A DNA stretch of 56,442 bases from Methylomonas rivi (GCF_024505165.1 NZ_JANIBK010000010.1:1-56442); one strand, 5' to 3'; numbered from the stretch's first letter, positions 1 through 9,323 are shown. A program made the numbers and translations. The notes: generated from the sequence alone by a model not told the origin.

Positions 1-2
1 AC

Positions 3-839
3 TGGGATTTCGGCGCGGCGGGGCCGATGCTGGTGCCGGGTTCCAGTTTGCTGCTGCAAGGTACCAAGGACGGGATTATTTATTCGCTGGATAAATTCAA
101 TCTCGGCAAGGACGACAGATTTAACCGGCTGTTGTCCAAACCGCCGCTGGTGGCGTCTTATTATGGCGGCGATATTAACCAGAATTGGGACAGAGCCCAG
201 CATTTGAATCGCAGCCTGCCGTGCCCGGCCTCCGGGCATAGCGATCACGGCTGGTTTGTACCGTGTGGGGATCCGGAAAACAACAAGATGCACCATATCC
301 ATTCGTTGGCATTGGCGCAACGCAATCAGACCGGCGGCATCGTCTATGTCTGGGGAGAAAATTCCCGTTTAAAAAGCTACAATTTTTCCACCCTGGACGG
401 CGAGCTGCCGACTTTTCGGGCCGAAGGCGACGATATGGCTTCCGTGGGACACGAATCGCCCGGCGGCATGCCGGGTGGGCTATTGATGGTGTCCGGCAAG
501 CCGTCCGCCACTTCCGGTTTTCCGCATGCGATCGATTTCGGTTCGGCGATTCTGTGGTCGGTATATTCCAAGTTCGGCGACGCCAACAAGGAATTTGCCG
601 AAGGCCAACTGGTGGCTTACGACGCCACCACCATCGAACCCGGGAATCGCATGAAGCGCTTGTTCCGCACCGGCGACGATAACAACGGCGGGCTGGGCAA
701 AATGTCCAGAATGATCCCGCCGGTGGTGGCCAACGGCAGAGTCTACGTGATGATTTACCGGCTCAATACCGGCGACTGCACGGTACCGGATAATCAGTTA
801 AAGGTGTGCAGCCAATTGAAGGTGTATGGCTTGAAATAA
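3..839 (+). CDS. PQQ-like beta-propeller protein, C-terminal part (5' truncated by window)
   Basis: The frame is open from the first full codon (W-D-F-G-A-A-G-P before the first Met at 27) to TAA at 837-839, so the true start lies upstream. Visible residues include the blade-like phrases QGTKDGIIYSLD, GGIVYVWGENSRLKSY and VVANGRVYV. Short beta-strand repeats ending in an Asp or Gly turn are typical of PQQ-like or quinoprotein-type propellers. Several Cys residues (PCPASGH, VPCGD, GDCTVPD, KVCSQ) suggest an exported, disulfide-bearing protein. The catalytic part, if any, is off the window, so dehydrogenase activity cannot be claimed. It converges on recG with an 18-base gap. Confidence 0.75.
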   Translation, partial: WDFGAAGPMLVPGSSLLLQGTKDGIIYSLDKFNLGKDDRFNRLLSKPPLVASYYGGDINQNWDRAQHLNRSLPCPASGHSDHGWFVPCGDPENNKMHHIHSLALAQRNQTGGIVYVWGENSRLKSYNFSTLDGELPTFRAEGDDMASVGHESPGGMPGGLLMVSGKPSATSGFPHAIDFGSAILWSVYSKFGDANKEFAEGQLVAYDATTIEPGNRMKRLFRTGDDNNGGLGKMSRMIPPVVANGRVYVMIYRLNTGDCTVPDNQLKVCSQLKVYGLK

Positions 840-857
840 CGCCCGCCGCCGGCCGGT

Positions 858-2969
858 TCAAGGGCTGTAAACGGTGTGAAACAGGTCGTCCGGATTTTGC
901 AGCGAGCCGCCGGTCCAGCGCCGCAGCAAAGGTTGTACGGTTTCCGGATGGTCCCGGCAAATCAGTTGCGCCGCAGCCTGCACATGCTCCAGCAATTCGC
1001 GGTCGCGGTTGAGGTCGGCGATTTTGAAGGGGATTTGGCCGGTCTGGCGGTTGCCGATGATTTCGCCCGGCCCGCGCAATTCCAGGTCTTTTTCGGCGAT
1101 CACAAAGCCGTCGTTGCTTTCGCGTAATATGCCCAGCCGCTGTCTGCCGGATTCCGACAGCGGCGCTTGATACAACAGCAGACAGTAACTCTCCAGGCTG
1201 CCGCGGCCGACCCGGCCGCGTAACTGGTGCAGTTGGGATAAGCCCAAACGCTCCGGATTTTCGATGATCATCAGGCCGGCGTTGGGCACGTCGACGCCGA
1301 CTTCGATCACCGTGGTGGCTACCAATAAATCGCACTCGCCTTGTTTAAAAGCCTGCATCACCGCGTCTTTGTCGGCGGCTTTCATGCGGCCGTGCACCAA
1401 ACCGATACGCACGCCCGGCAGGGTTTCCTGTAAATAACGCGCGGTGTTCTCCGCCGCTTCGCATTGCAGCTGTTCCGACTCCTCGATCAAGGTACACACC
1501 CAATAGGCTTGGCGTTTTTGCCCGGCCCAGAGGCTGATACGGGCTATCACTTCGGCGCGGCGCTCGGACGGAATCACGCTGGTGGTGACCGGCGTGCGGC
1601 CGGGCGGCAGTTCGTCTATGACGGAAATATCCAGATCGGAATACTGCAGCATGGCCAGCGTGCGCGGAATCGGCGTGGCGGTCATCACCAGTTGGTGCGG
1701 CACCTTACCTTCGGTTTGGCCCTTGGCGCGCAGGGCCAAGCGTTGCTGGACGCCGAAGCGGTGCTGTTCGTCGATTATCACCAAGCCCAGTTTGTGAAAA
1801 TTGACGCTGTCCTGAAACAGCGCGTGCGTGCCTATCACCAGCCCAGCGCTGCCGTTTGCCATGGCTTCCAGCGTGCCGGCTCGGGCCTTGCCCTTGATTT
1901 GTCCGCTTAAAAAAAATACCGGCAGGCCGGTGTGGGCAAACCATTGGCTGAAGTTGCGAAAATGTTGTTCGGCCAGTAGTTCGGTGGGTGCCATCAAAGC
2001 TACCTGAAAACCCGAATTCAGCGCGGCAAGCGCCGCAAGCGCCGCCACCAGGGTTTTGCCGGAGCCGACGTCGCCTTGCACCAGTCTCAGCATGGGGTGA
2101 GTCTGGCCGCAGTCGGCCTCGATTTCGGCAATTACGCGTTGTTGCGCAGCGGTGAGCCGAAAAGGCAGTTCGGCCAGAAAACGCTGTTTTGCCGCGTCGT
2201 TTAAAGTTAACGCCGGGGCTTGCCAGGTTTTGTAATGCTGTTTGCCCAGCAACAACGCAAGATGATGGGTCAGAAATTCTTCGAAGGCCAAGCGTTTTAA
2301 GGCCGGTAGCTTGCCGTTGGCCAAACTCTCCGCCGACAAGGTGGGGGGCGGGCTGTGCAAGGTGAGCAAGGCTTCAGTCAAGGTCGGATAATCGTATTGT
2401 TGCCGGATGGCTGCCGGTAACCAATCCTTCAACGCGCCGGTATCACTGAAACACAGTTCCAAGGCCTGCGTGACGGCCTTGCGCAAGGTCGATTGGGCCA
2501 GGCCTTCGGTGAGGGGGTAAACCGGCGTCAGGCTGGTTTCGGTAGGGTCGTCGCCGGCATGCAGGATGCGGTATTCCGGATGAACCATTTCCAGCCCGTT
2601 AAAACCCATGCGAAGGTCGCCGAAACAACTGAGTTGCGTGCCGGGCTTGAGTTGCTGAATCTGTTGCACCGAAAAATGAAAAAACCGTAACGACAGCAAG
2701 CCGCTGGCGTCGCCGATGCGGCAAATCACGCTGTTGCGGCCGCGTTGCGGGGTGTCGACGTATTCCACTTGGCCGCACACCAGCGCGGTCATGCCGGGCG
2801 CCAGACTGGCGATGGCCGAGACGCGGGTTCTGTCCTGATAGCGTTGCGGCAGATGGAACAGCAGGTCTTGCAGGGTATGGATGCCCAGTTTTTGCAGGCG
2901 GGCGGCGGTCTGAGAACCGATGCCCGTCAGGCGGGTGACGGGCAGTTGGGCCGGTTCTCGCTGCGTCAT
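858..2969 (-). CDS. recG: ATP-dependent DNA helicase RecG
   Basis: A 703-residue protein, the usual RecG length. RecG drives branch migration and reversal of stalled replication forks. In order: an N-terminal helix-hairpin-like stretch (VTRLTGIGSQTAARL, about residues 11-25) and wedge OB-fold (about 60-150), then superfamily 2 helicase motifs. Walker A is GDVGSGKT at 299-306, motif Ia is MAPTELLAEQH at about 326-336 and Walker B is DEQH at 400-403. The TATPIPRTLA phrase and the motif VI sequence QLRGRVGRG follow. It is the last gene of the rpoZ-spoT-ridA-recG run, 37 bases after ridA. All helicase motifs look intact. Confidence 0.97.
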   Translation of the reverse strand: MTQREPAQLPVTRLTGIGSQTAARLQKLGIHTLQDLLFHLPQRYQDRTRVSAIASLAPGMTALVCGQVEYVDTPQRGRNSVICRIGDASGLLSLRFFHFSVQQIQQLKPGTQLSCFGDLRMGFNGLEMVHPEYRILHAGDDPTETSLTPVYPLTEGLAQSTLRKAVTQALELCFSDTGALKDWLPAAIRQQYDYPTLTEALLTLHSPPPTLSAESLANGKLPALKRLAFEEFLTHHLALLLGKQHYKTWQAPALTLNDAAKQRFLAELPFRLTAAQQRVIAEIEADCGQTHPMLRLVQGDVGSGKTLVAALAALAALNSGFQVALMAPTELLAEQHFRNFSQWFAHTGLPVFFLSGQIKGKARAGTLEAMANGSAGLVIGTHALFQDSVNFHKLGLVIIDEQHRFGVQQRLALRAKGQTEGKVPHQLVMTATPIPRTLAMLQYSDLDISVIDELPPGRTPVTTSVIPSERRAEVIARISLWAGQKRQAYWVCTLIEESEQLQCEAAENTARYLQETLPGVRIGLVHGRMKAADKDAVMQAFKQGECDLLVATTVIEVGVDVPNAGLMIIENPERLGLSQLHQLRGRVGRGSLESYCLLLYQAPLSESGRQRLGILRESNDGFVIAEKDLELRGPGEIIGNRQTGQIPFKIADLNRDRELLEHVQAAAQLICRDHPETVQPLLRRWTGGSLQNPDDLFHTVYSP

Positions 2970-3006
2970 ACCGAGAGGCGTTGGGCGTTAAATCGCCTGA
3001 ACTAGA

Positions 3007-3402
3007 TCAGTAATATTCTTGACGTAATACCATGACAGCATCCATTTCCACGCCGGCGTCCTTGGGCAGCGCCGCCACCCCGACCGCCGCGCGGGCGGGG
3101 TAGGGCAGCGTGAAGTATTCGGCCATGATTTCGTTGACGATGGGGAAATTGCCCAAATCGGTCAGAAAAACGTTGAGCTTGACGATGTCGGAAAAATTAC
3201 CGCCGGCCGCTTCGGCCACGGCCAGCAGGTTGTCGAACACCCGGCGGATTTGTGCGGCAATGTCGCCGTCCACCAGTTGCATGGTTTCCGGATCGAGGGG
3301 AATCTGGCCGGACAAATAAACCGTGCTGTCGACCTTGACGGCTTGCGAATAGGTGCCGATGGCTTGCGGGGCCGAGGCGGTGGAGATGATGGTTTTAGTC
3401 AT
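3007..3402 (-). CDS. ridA: RidA family reactive enamine/imine deaminase
   Basis: A 131-residue protein starting MTKTIIST. The longer open frame upstream runs through the end of spoT in another frame and carries no family similarity, so ATG at 3400-3402 is chosen. RidA (YjgF/UK114) hydrolyses 2-aminoacrylate-type enamines released by PLP enzymes and so protects other PLP enzymes. The family core is clear: [31 protein letters not shown] and the substrate-binding Arg in YPARAAVGV (about residues 101-109), followed by GVEMDAVMV. It begins 2 bases after the spoT stop codon, so it is probably co-transcribed and translationally coupled. Confidence 0.96.
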   Translation of the reverse strand: MTKTIISTASAPQAIGTYSQAVKVDSTVYLSGQIPLDPETMQLVDGDIAAQIRRVFDNLLAVAEAAGGNFSDIVKLNVFLTDLGNFPIVNEIMAEYFTLPYPARAAVGVAALPKDAGVEMDAVMVLRQEYY

Positions 3403-3404
3403 AA

Positions 3405-5582
3405 TCAGGCCTTGATGCGGGTAATTTTTAACACAATGGACAGTTTTTTCAGCTTGCGAATGATGTTGGCCAAATGCACCCGGTCGCGGACGGCCAGCGT
3501 CAGCAGGTCTACCGATACCCGGTCGTCTTGGCTGACCACATGGATATTTTCGATGTTCGAATCCATGAACGAAATCGTCGAGGCGATGGTGGCCAGCGAG
3601 CCGCGCTGGTTTAACAGTTCGATACGGATTTCGGCCGGAAATTCGCCGGCCGCGTCCGGACTCCATTCCACGTCCAGCCAGGTGGTTTGTTTTTTTCTGA
3701 CTTCATTGCTGTTGCGGCATTCGTGGTGGTGCACCACGATACCCTTGCCCGGGTTGAAAAAGCCGATGATGGAATCCCCGGGAATCGGCCGGCAGCATTT
3801 GGCCAAACTGACCACCATGCCTTCGGTGCCCTTGATGATCAAGGGCGACTTATGGCGTTGATCGTTATCGTCGAGTTTGAGGCCGGGATTATTGCCGATC
3901 TGACCGATGTGTTTGGCGACCAGAAACGGCATGCGGTTGCCGAGGCCGATATCTTCCAGCAAATCGTTCATGGAGTGTTTTTTCATCGCGTGCAGGACTT
4001 GCACGATTTGGGTGTCGTCGACTTGGTCGAGCTGAATGTTCAGACTGAGCAGTTCCTTTTCCAGCAAGCGGCGGCCCAGATTGATGGCTTCCTGCTGGTT
4101 GAAGTTTTTCAGATAGGCCCGGATGCAACTGCGGGCCTTGGCGGTGACGACATAATTCAGCCACAGCGGGTTGGGCCGGGCCCAGCTGGCGGTAATCACT
4201 TCCACGGTCATGCCGTTTTCCAGCTTGGATTGCAACGGCACCAGTTTTTTGTCGATACGCGCCGAGATGCAGGCGTTGCCGACGTCGGTATGCACCATAT
4301 AGGCGAAGTCGACGATGGTGGCGCCGCGCGGCAGTTTGATGATCTTGCCCTTGGGGGTGAACACGTAGACTTCTTGAGGAAACAGGTCGACTTTCAGGTT
4401 GTCGATGAATTCCAGCGAATCGCCGGCGGATTTTTGAATTTCCAGTAAATCGCGCAGCCATTCGTTGGCGCGGGCCTGTATGGTCTCGCTTTTTTCGTTA
4501 TCGGATTTATACAGCCAGTGCGCGGCGATGCCGGATTCGGACAGGCGGTGCATTTCGTGGGTGCGAATCTGGATTTCTATGGGGACGCCGTAAGGGCCGA
4601 TCAAAATCGTATGCAGCGATTGGTAGCCGTTGGCCTTGGGCAGGGCGATATAATCCTTGAAACGGCCGGGTATGGGTTTGAACAGGTTGTGCACACAGCC
4701 CAGGGCCCGGTAGCAATCGTCGACCTGATGGCAGTAAATCCGAAACGCATACACGTCGAACACATCGGTAAACGAGATTTTTTTGTGCAGCATTTTTTGG
4801 TAAATGCTGGCGATATTTTTTTCCCGGCCGGCCACCGTGCAATCCATGCCGGTTTCCTTCAGGCGGTTTTGAATCGAGCTCTGGATGGTGTCGACGATTT
4901 CCTTGCGGTTGCCGCGCGACTTTTTCACCGCATTGTTGATGGCGGTGTAACGGTTGGGGTAGAGCGCCTTGAATCCCAGCGACTCCAACTGGTGGCGCAT
5001 ATCGTTCATGCCCAGCCGGTTGGCGATGGGGGCATAGATTTCCAGGGTTTCCTTGGCGATGCGGCGCTTTTTGTCCATCGGCATGTTGCCCATGGTTTGC
5101 ATGTTGTGCAAGCGGTCGGCGAGTTTGACCACGATGACCCGCAGGTCCTGGGCCATGGCCAAAAACATTTTCCGCACATTTTCCGCCTGCGCTTCGGCGC
5201 GCGAGCGGCTATCGATTTTGGACAGTTTGGTGACACCGTCGACCAGTTCGGCGACTTCCTGGCCGAACTCGGCGGCGAGTTGTTCCTTGCTGACCGGGGT
5301 GTCTTCTATGACGTCGTGCAGGATGGCCGCCATGATGCCGTGGGCGTCCATGTGCATGCTGGCCAGCGTAATGGCCACCGAAACAGGGTGGCAGATATAG
5401 GCTTCGCCGCTTTTGCGGAATTGCCCGGAGTGGGCCGCCGCGCCGAAGTGATAGGCGCGGACGATGTTGCCGATATTTTGCTGGTCGAGATAGCCGTGTA
5501 AAATCTCGCGGAGCTGGTGGAGCAGTTTTTCTTCCGGATGCTCTACCTGGGGCAGGGGCGAAGGGGCGGCTATCTCGGTCAT
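3405..5582 (-). CDS. spoT: Bifunctional (p)ppGpp synthetase/hydrolase SpoT
   Basis: A 725-residue RelA/SpoT homologue, full length for the family. It makes and degrades the stringent-response alarmone (p)ppGpp. The N-terminal HD hydrolase domain keeps its metal-binding HDVIEDT motif at 89-95, which favours an active hydrolase. The synthetase domain has [20 protein letters not shown] near residues 300-320 and [10 protein letters not shown] after it. A TGS domain ([20 protein letters not shown]) follows, then the helical and zinc-finger-like region and a C-terminal ACT domain ending KITRIKA. It lies 8 bases after rpoZ, the order known from enterobacteria. No RelA is in the window. Confidence 0.96.
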   Translation of the reverse strand: MTEIAAPSPLPQVEHPEEKLLHQLREILHGYLDQQNIGNIVRAYHFGAAAHSGQFRKSGEAYICHPVSVAITLASMHMDAHGIMAAILHDVIEDTPVSKEQLAAEFGQEVAELVDGVTKLSKIDSRSRAEAQAENVRKMFLAMAQDLRVIVVKLADRLHNMQTMGNMPMDKKRRIAKETLEIYAPIANRLGMNDMRHQLESLGFKALYPNRYTAINNAVKKSRGNRKEIVDTIQSSIQNRLKETGMDCTVAGREKNIASIYQKMLHKKISFTDVFDVYAFRIYCHQVDDCYRALGCVHNLFKPIPGRFKDYIALPKANGYQSLHTILIGPYGVPIEIQIRTHEMHRLSESGIAAHWLYKSDNEKSETIQARANEWLRDLLEIQKSAGDSLEFIDNLKVDLFPQEVYVFTPKGKIIKLPRGATIVDFAYMVHTDVGNACISARIDKKLVPLQSKLENGMTVEVITASWARPNPLWLNYVVTAKARSCIRAYLKNFNQQEAINLGRRLLEKELLSLNIQLDQVDDTQIVQVLHAMKKHSMNDLLEDIGLGNRMPFLVAKHIGQIGNNPGLKLDDNDQRHKSPLIIKGTEGMVVSLAKCCRPIPGDSIIGFFNPGKGIVVHHHECRNSNEVRKKQTTWLDVEWSPDAAGEFPAEIRIELLNQRGSLATIASTISFMDSNIENIHVVSQDDRVSVDLLTLAVRDRVHLANIIRKLKKLSIVLKITRIKA

Positions 5583-5590
5583 TGGCGGAA

Positions 5591-5833
5591 TCAGCCGATT
5601 TCCAGATGGGTGTCGGACACGTGGCCGCCACGGTGCAAACGCTCTATATTTTCTTCGGTGACGAAGCCGGCCGCGATTTCGCGCAAAGCCAGCACGGTGT
5701 CCTTGTCTTTTCCGCGCGGCAAGAATTCGTCGGCACCTTTTTCCAGTTGTCTGGCCCTCTTGCCGGCCAATAAAACCAGTTTGAAACGGTTTTCAATATT
5801 TTCTAAACAATCTTCAACGGTAACACGTGCCAT
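5591..5833 (-). CDS. rpoZ: RNA polymerase omega subunit
   Basis: An 80-residue protein starting [20 protein letters not shown], the conserved omega start, followed by the family's [12 protein letters not shown] phrase and ALREIAAG helix. Omega aids assembly of the beta-prime subunit and forms part of a ppGpp site in gammaproteobacterial RNA polymerase. That fits its place directly before spoT. The gmk gene that often precedes rpoZ is absent here. A perfect TATAAT hexamer on this strand lies about 70 bases upstream (5902-5907) inside a palindrome. Confidence 0.96.
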   Translation of the reverse strand: MARVTVEDCLENIENRFKLVLLAGKRARQLEKGADEFLPRGKDKDTVLALREIAAGFVTEENIERLHRGGHVSDTHLEIG

Positions 5834-5893
5834 TTTTGAACCTTTTTGGGAATGGGTGGATGAATCGAACTAAACGTAACAGCCGATAGCCGT

Positions 5894-5934
5894 AAGTGGC
5901 TATTATAATTGAAAAAGGACTGTGGTAGCCACTT
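5894..5934 (-). promoter_or_regulatory. Candidate rpoZ promoter -10 inside a 9-bp inverted repeat
   Basis: On the minus strand a perfect TATAAT (plus-strand attata, 5902-5907) sits in the gap upstream of rpoZ. Two perfect 9-base arms, aagtggcta at 5894-5902 and tagccactt at 5926-5934, enclose it. No good -35 hexamer is seen at 16-18 bases. The repeat could be an operator or an RNA hairpin. This is a reading of the bases with no functional proof. Confidence 0.4.
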
Positions 5935-5977
5935 GTCAGGCTTATGAACAAGCAATAAGTTCACCAGCGGCGGGCAA

Positions 5978-6001
5978 TAAAAAGCCCGCATAAAGCGGGC
6001 T
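5978..6001 (-). terminator. Rho-independent terminator (minus strand)
   Basis: Stem agcccgc (5983-5989) and gcgggct (5995-6001) pair perfectly around the loop ataaa. Read on the minus strand the stem is followed by five T residues, so it terminates leftward transcription coming from about 6150. No downstream-facing gene lies close to its right, which is why a short RNA is proposed there. Confidence 0.7.
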
Positions 6002-6148
6002 CGTCCTTATTATTGCTATTATTATGTTGGACGTCTGCCAGCAATGGCAGTGTAGTCAAGCAGTTACTGTTATTGTTGTTATTATGCGCCTTAGCTACAG
6101 GCCGCTTCCCTCCCCTCAAAGCCATGGTCTATTTATGTTTAGACCTTG
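5978..6148 (-). ncRNA. Candidate small RNA or leader RNA upstream of rpoZ
   Basis: The minus strand carries a possible promoter (TTCACA, 16 bases, TATAGG; plus positions 6177-6182 and 6155-6160). About 150 bases follow without a convincing gene. They include a 6-bp hairpin (ctgcca-ttgc-tggcag), two AAT/AAC-rich stretches that both begin CATAATAA, and a strong intrinsic terminator at 5983-6001. The layout fits a roughly 170-nt sRNA or an attenuated leader of the rpoZ-spoT unit. An Asn-rich frame runs through it, but no start or ribosome site stands out. No Rfam family was recognised, and the ends given are estimates. Confidence 0.35.
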
Positions 6149-6290
6149 TGCACTCCTATAAGGTGGGCAGAGTCTATGTGAAAAAAAATGCGATGTCCAT
6201 CAAAAAAAGTAAGTTTTCTCCGCGAATTAGTTTCGGGCCGAAATTAACTTGTCGAAACAAAAACTTGTGAATATCGCTATTTTCTAATGC

Positions 6291-7745
6291 TTAGTCTCGT
6301 TTCTTTTTCATCTCTTCCCATTCGCTCAGGAAAAAATTTAAACGCTCATCCAGGATGGCCTGCATTTGGTAATTGAGATTTTTTTCCTGTTTGGCCAAGC
6401 GGATTTGCAGGATGGCGTCTTCGGTTTGTCCGGCGGCGAAATAATGTTCGGCCATATAGCGGTGCGATTCCGCCGGTTGCTTCAGCTCGGCGTAAATTTC
6501 GGCCAAGGTCTGATAGTAAAACGGCCGTTCTTTTTGGTTGTCCGACAGGCTCAACAGTACCTGCTTGGCTTGTTCGGGTTTGGCGTTTTTTAGCAGGGAG
6601 CGCGTGTATTCGATTTTAATGGCGTCGTTGCTGGGAAAGTTTTGCGTCGCCTTGGCAAATAGCTGATTGGCTTTATCAAGCTCGTGATTTTCCACGGCCG
6701 TGCGGGCCAGGGCGGCGATATATTGGGGTTGGTTAGGGTATTGTGCCGCCAATTGTTGAAATATTTCGCCGGCGGCCTGGTACTGTAAATTATGCAAATG
6801 GACCAAGCCGATGCCGTAGCGGGCGACCGCGCGCTGTTCGGGGGTGCCCTGTTGCTCCAGAGCGGAAAAATGGTTCAGCGCGGCATTTTTATCGTGCGTG
6901 GTCAGCGCATATAATTTGGCCTTGGTGAGCAAATAACCCATCGAATCGGGATATTGCCGGTAGGGGTAGGTTTCCGCCCGGCCGCGGGTATCGGCGATCC
7001 GGCTTTCGGAAACCGGGTGAGTGCGCAGAAACTCCGGTACGCCCTTGCCGTAGTAACGGGTGGATTGCTGCAGGCGTTCGAAGAAGGTCGGCATGCTGCG
7101 CGGGTCGAAACTGGATTCGGCCAAGGTTTGCATGCCGACCCGGTCGGCTTCTTTTTCGTTGTCGCGGGTAAAGTTGATCTGAAATTGCACGCTGCCGGCC
7201 TGCACCGCCATCAGCGCGGCCTGCCCCATGCGCGGAGACTGGGTGCCGATTAAAATAGCGGCCAAGGTGGCGGCCACGGTCGGAATCGACATTTTACTGG
7301 CGGCTTCGATTTGCCGGTAAAGATGGCGTTGGGTGACGTGGCCGATCTCGTGGGCCATGACCGAGGCCAGCTCGCTTTCGGCTTCGGTGAGCAATATCAG
7401 CCCCGAATTTACGCCGATATAGCCGCCCGGGCCGGCAAAAGCGTTAATGTTGGGATCCATCACCACGAAAAAATGAAACGGGGTGGACGGGTTGTCGCTA
7501 TGCGCGACCAGTTGCCGGCCTATGCTTTGAATATATTGCTGTATCTCGAGATCCTGGCTGATTTCCGTTTGCGAGTGCAGGTTGCGAAAAAAAGACGCGC
7601 CGAATTCCTGTTCCTCAATGGGTGAAATCAGTGCGCCGGAGGAATCGCCCATGTCCGGTAGCTGGATTTTTTCGATTTCGACGGCGCGGGGCAACGCGGG
7701 GAACAAACTCAAGGCAATGGCTATTGTTAGGGCGGATGATTTCAT
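6291..7745 (-). CDS. bepA: BepA-type M48 periplasmic metalloprotease with TPR repeats
   Basis: 484 residues. An N-terminal signal peptide (MKSSALTIAIALSLFPALPRA) predicts export. The M48 zinc site is HEIGH at 132-136, with the downstream NEKEAD motif at 196-201 giving the third ligand. The TRHPVSESRIADT-like phrase (THPVSESRIADTRGRAETYP) closes the protease domain. The rest (about 300-484) is a TPR-like helical array. BepA (YfgC) degrades or chaperones stalled outer-membrane proteins such as LptD at the BAM complex. Length, signal, HExxH and TPR all match. It is divergent from tusD across a 130-base gap. Confidence 0.93.
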   Translation of the reverse strand: MKSSALTIAIALSLFPALPRAVEIEKIQLPDMGDSSGALISPIEEQEFGASFFRNLHSQTEISQDLEIQQYIQSIGRQLVAHSDNPSTPFHFFVVMDPNINAFAGPGGYIGVNSGLILLTEAESELASVMAHEIGHVTQRHLYRQIEAASKMSIPTVAATLAAILIGTQSPRMGQAALMAVQAGSVQFQINFTRDNEKEADRVGMQTLAESSFDPRSMPTFFERLQQSTRYYGKGVPEFLRTHPVSESRIADTRGRAETYPYRQYPDSMGYLLTKAKLYALTTHDKNAALNHFSALEQQGTPEQRAVARYGIGLVHLHNLQYQAAGEIFQQLAAQYPNQPQYIAALARTAVENHELDKANQLFAKATQNFPSNDAIKIEYTRSLLKNAKPEQAKQVLLSLSDNQKERPFYYQTLAEIYAELKQPAESHRYMAEHYFAAGQTEDAILQIRLAKQEKNLNYQMQAILDERLNFFLSEWEEMKKKRD

Positions 7746-7875
7746 GGTCAGTAGGGCGTGCCGGAGTCGATGGGGTTGTGTGCTAAGGGTATAACCGGGA
7801 AATTCAGGCCGGCGTGTTATGCTGATAACAATATGATCAATTATAAGTGATTTAGTTTAAATACCTCATAAAGCC

Positions 7876-8265
7876 ATGAAATATGCTATTCAAGTTAACG
7901 CCGCTCCTTATGCGTCCAATGCCGGTTTAGTGGCGCACCGCTTTATTCAGGCGGCTTTGCGGGAAAACCACCGGATTGCGCAGGTGTTTTTTTACCGGGA
8001 AGGCATTCAGCATGCATTCCGCCACGCCTTGCCGCCCGATGACGAAACCAATTTAAACGCGATGTGGCCGCAACTGGCCAGGGAATTCGGTATCGATTTG
8101 GTCGTGTGCATTTCCGCGGCCCAACGGCGCGGCTTGTTATGCGAGGACGAGGCCCGGCGCCAGGGGTTGGCGGACAATCAGCTGGCCGACGGGTTTCGCA
8201 TCGCCGGCTTGGGCCAGTGGTTGGAGGCAAGCCTGAAAGCCGACCGCTGTCTGGTGTTCGGGTAA
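7876..8265 (+). CDS. tusD: Sulfurtransferase TusD/DsrE-like
   Basis: 129 residues of the DsrE fold, starting MKYAIQVNAAPY. TusD passes persulfide sulfur within the TusBCD complex during 2-thiouridine synthesis of tRNA. The related DsrE acts in sulfur oxidation. The persulfide-carrying Cys is seen in VVCISAAQRRG (about residues 77-87), the family position. tusC follows after 6 bases. The tusB and tusE partners are not in this cluster, so TusD versus a DsrE-like relay protein cannot be settled here. Confidence 0.87.
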   Translation: MKYAIQVNAAPYASNAGLVAHRFIQAALRENHRIAQVFFYREGIQHAFRHALPPDDETNLNAMWPQLAREFGIDLVVCISAAQRRGLLCEDEARRQGLADNQLADGFRIAGLGQWLEASLKADRCLVFG

Positions 8266-8271
8266 GCCGTC

Positions 8272-8628
8272 ATGAAAAAATATTTGTTTGTGATGCGCCG
8301 CTTGCCGCATCTCACCAGCCACGTGCAGGAAGCCTTGGACCAAATGTTGACGACGGCCGCCTTCGACCAGTCTGTTTCGGTGTTGCTGCTGGATGACGGC
8401 GTGTTCCAACTGAAAGCCGGGCAAAACCCGCAAAACATGGCGTTAAAGAATACCGCGGCGATCTTTACCGCGTTGGCGCTCTACGAAATAAAGGACGTGT
8501 TTGCGGAAGCGGAATCGCTGGCGGACAGAGGCTTGGGAACGGATGACCTGATATTGCCGGTTCAAAGCATTCCGCGCGCCGCCGTCAATGAACTGATGCG
8601 GCGCCACGATGTGATCGTGCCGGATTAA
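8272..8628 (+). CDS. tusC: Sulfur relay protein TusC/DsrF-like
   Basis: 118 residues, DsrE/DsrF fold. The central VSVLLLDDGVFQLKAGQ phrase and the FTALALYEIKDVFAEAESL helix are typical of TusC/DsrF. The family lacks the catalytic Cys of TusD, and no Cys occurs here. It serves as the non-catalytic subunit of the sulfur relay. It starts 6 bases after tusD. The gene that should follow, tusB, is missing and a PilZ gene takes its place. Confidence 0.87.
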   Translation: MKKYLFVMRRLPHLTSHVQEALDQMLTTAAFDQSVSVLLLDDGVFQLKAGQNPQNMALKNTAAIFTALALYEIKDVFAEAESLADRGLGTDDLILPVQSIPRAAVNELMRRHDVIVPD

Positions 8629-8703
8629 AGCCGGAAATTTTGCCGGTTTTAAGCTGCCATCGGCTAAAATTGGCGCGGACAACCACCTGTTAGGACTGTA
8701 AAC

Positions 8704-9285
8704 ATGGCCGAGGAATTTGAAGAGAAAAGACGTTATTTCAGGGTTAACGACAACATCAGTTTGCTCTATCAAGTTATTAACGAAGCGCGGATAAAAAAAC
8801 TTAGCCATGTTTCCTACGACGTTTTAAGTACCTGCAGCCTGAGTGCCGCGCTCGATGTATTGAACCAGGAAGCGGCGGCCCTGGCTCCCAGGCTGGACAG
8901 GCGCGACCCGGAAATGTTCGAGTATTTGAAAATTCTCGATAATAAGATCAATTTGATCGTGCAATCCTTGAGCCCCCGGCAGGATGACTTTTCCGAACAG
9001 GACAAACGCGAAGTCAGTTTAAGCGCGGCGGGCGTAGCGTTTACCAACGACGTTGCGCTACCCATCGATACCTTGCTGGAGCTGCGCATGGTGCTGACCT
9101 CCTGCCTGGCCGTCATCGTGGCCTATGGCCGGGTGGCGCAGTGCAAGGATATTTCCCAAGACAACGCCGAACACCCCTATGCGATTTGCGTCGAATACGT
9201 CAATATGAAAGAAGAAGACAGGGAACTGCTGATCAAGCATGTGATTAAAAAACAAATGCAGCAGTTGCGCGATAAAAATGCCTAA
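8704..9285 (+). CDS. PilZ domain protein (c-di-GMP effector candidate)
   Basis: 193 residues. The start EEKRRYFRVNDNISLLYQV carries the Arg-rich RRYFR element of PilZ domains. The second element, EVSLSAAGVAF at about 100-110, stands in for the D/NxSxxG motif. The two are separated by an 80-residue helical insert, so this is an atypical, interrupted PilZ layout. Canonical PilZ proteins bind c-di-GMP. The Ser-rich second element is imperfect, so binding is an inference. Several c-di-GMP proteins occur elsewhere in the window (22172-23173 and 29100-32447). Confidence 0.8.
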   Translation: MAEEFEEKRRYFRVNDNISLLYQVINEARIKKLSHVSYDVLSTCSLSAALDVLNQEAAALAPRLDRRDPEMFEYLKILDNKINLIVQSLSPRQDDFSEQDKREVSLSAAGVAFTNDVALPIDTLLELRMVLTSCLAVIVAYGRVAQCKDISQDNAEHPYAICVEYVNMKEEDRELLIKHVIKKQMQQLRDKNA

Positions 9286-9323
9286 CGTTGCCCGCGGCTG
9301 TTTGGGCCGGTTTTAAAATCCTT

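Larger units (their letters stand above)
5834..6290. other. Gene-free gap between rpoZ and bepA
   Basis: 457 bases with no convincing protein gene. It holds the rpoZ promoter-like palindrome, the intrinsic terminator at 5978-6001 and the candidate RNA described separately. The Leu-rich plus-strand frame at 6013-6270 is the mirror of the Asn-rich RNA region and has no gene-like features. The stretch 6180-6290 is AT-rich and otherwise featureless. Confidence 0.6.

Noticed and set aside
3007-3666. Longer 219-codon version of ridA
   Set aside because: The extra N-terminus lies in spoT's end in another frame and is not conserved; ATG 3402 fits the 131-residue family length.
4518-5501. Long plus-strand frame (327 codons) opposite spoT
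   Set aside because: It is the complement of a well-conserved spoT reading frame and is rich in His, Gly and Val as expected of an antisense shadow; no domain seen.
6013-6270. Leu-rich plus-strand frame that looks like a leader peptide
   Set aside because: The terminator precedes it in this direction and no gene follows on the plus strand; the minus strand fits the RNA layout better.
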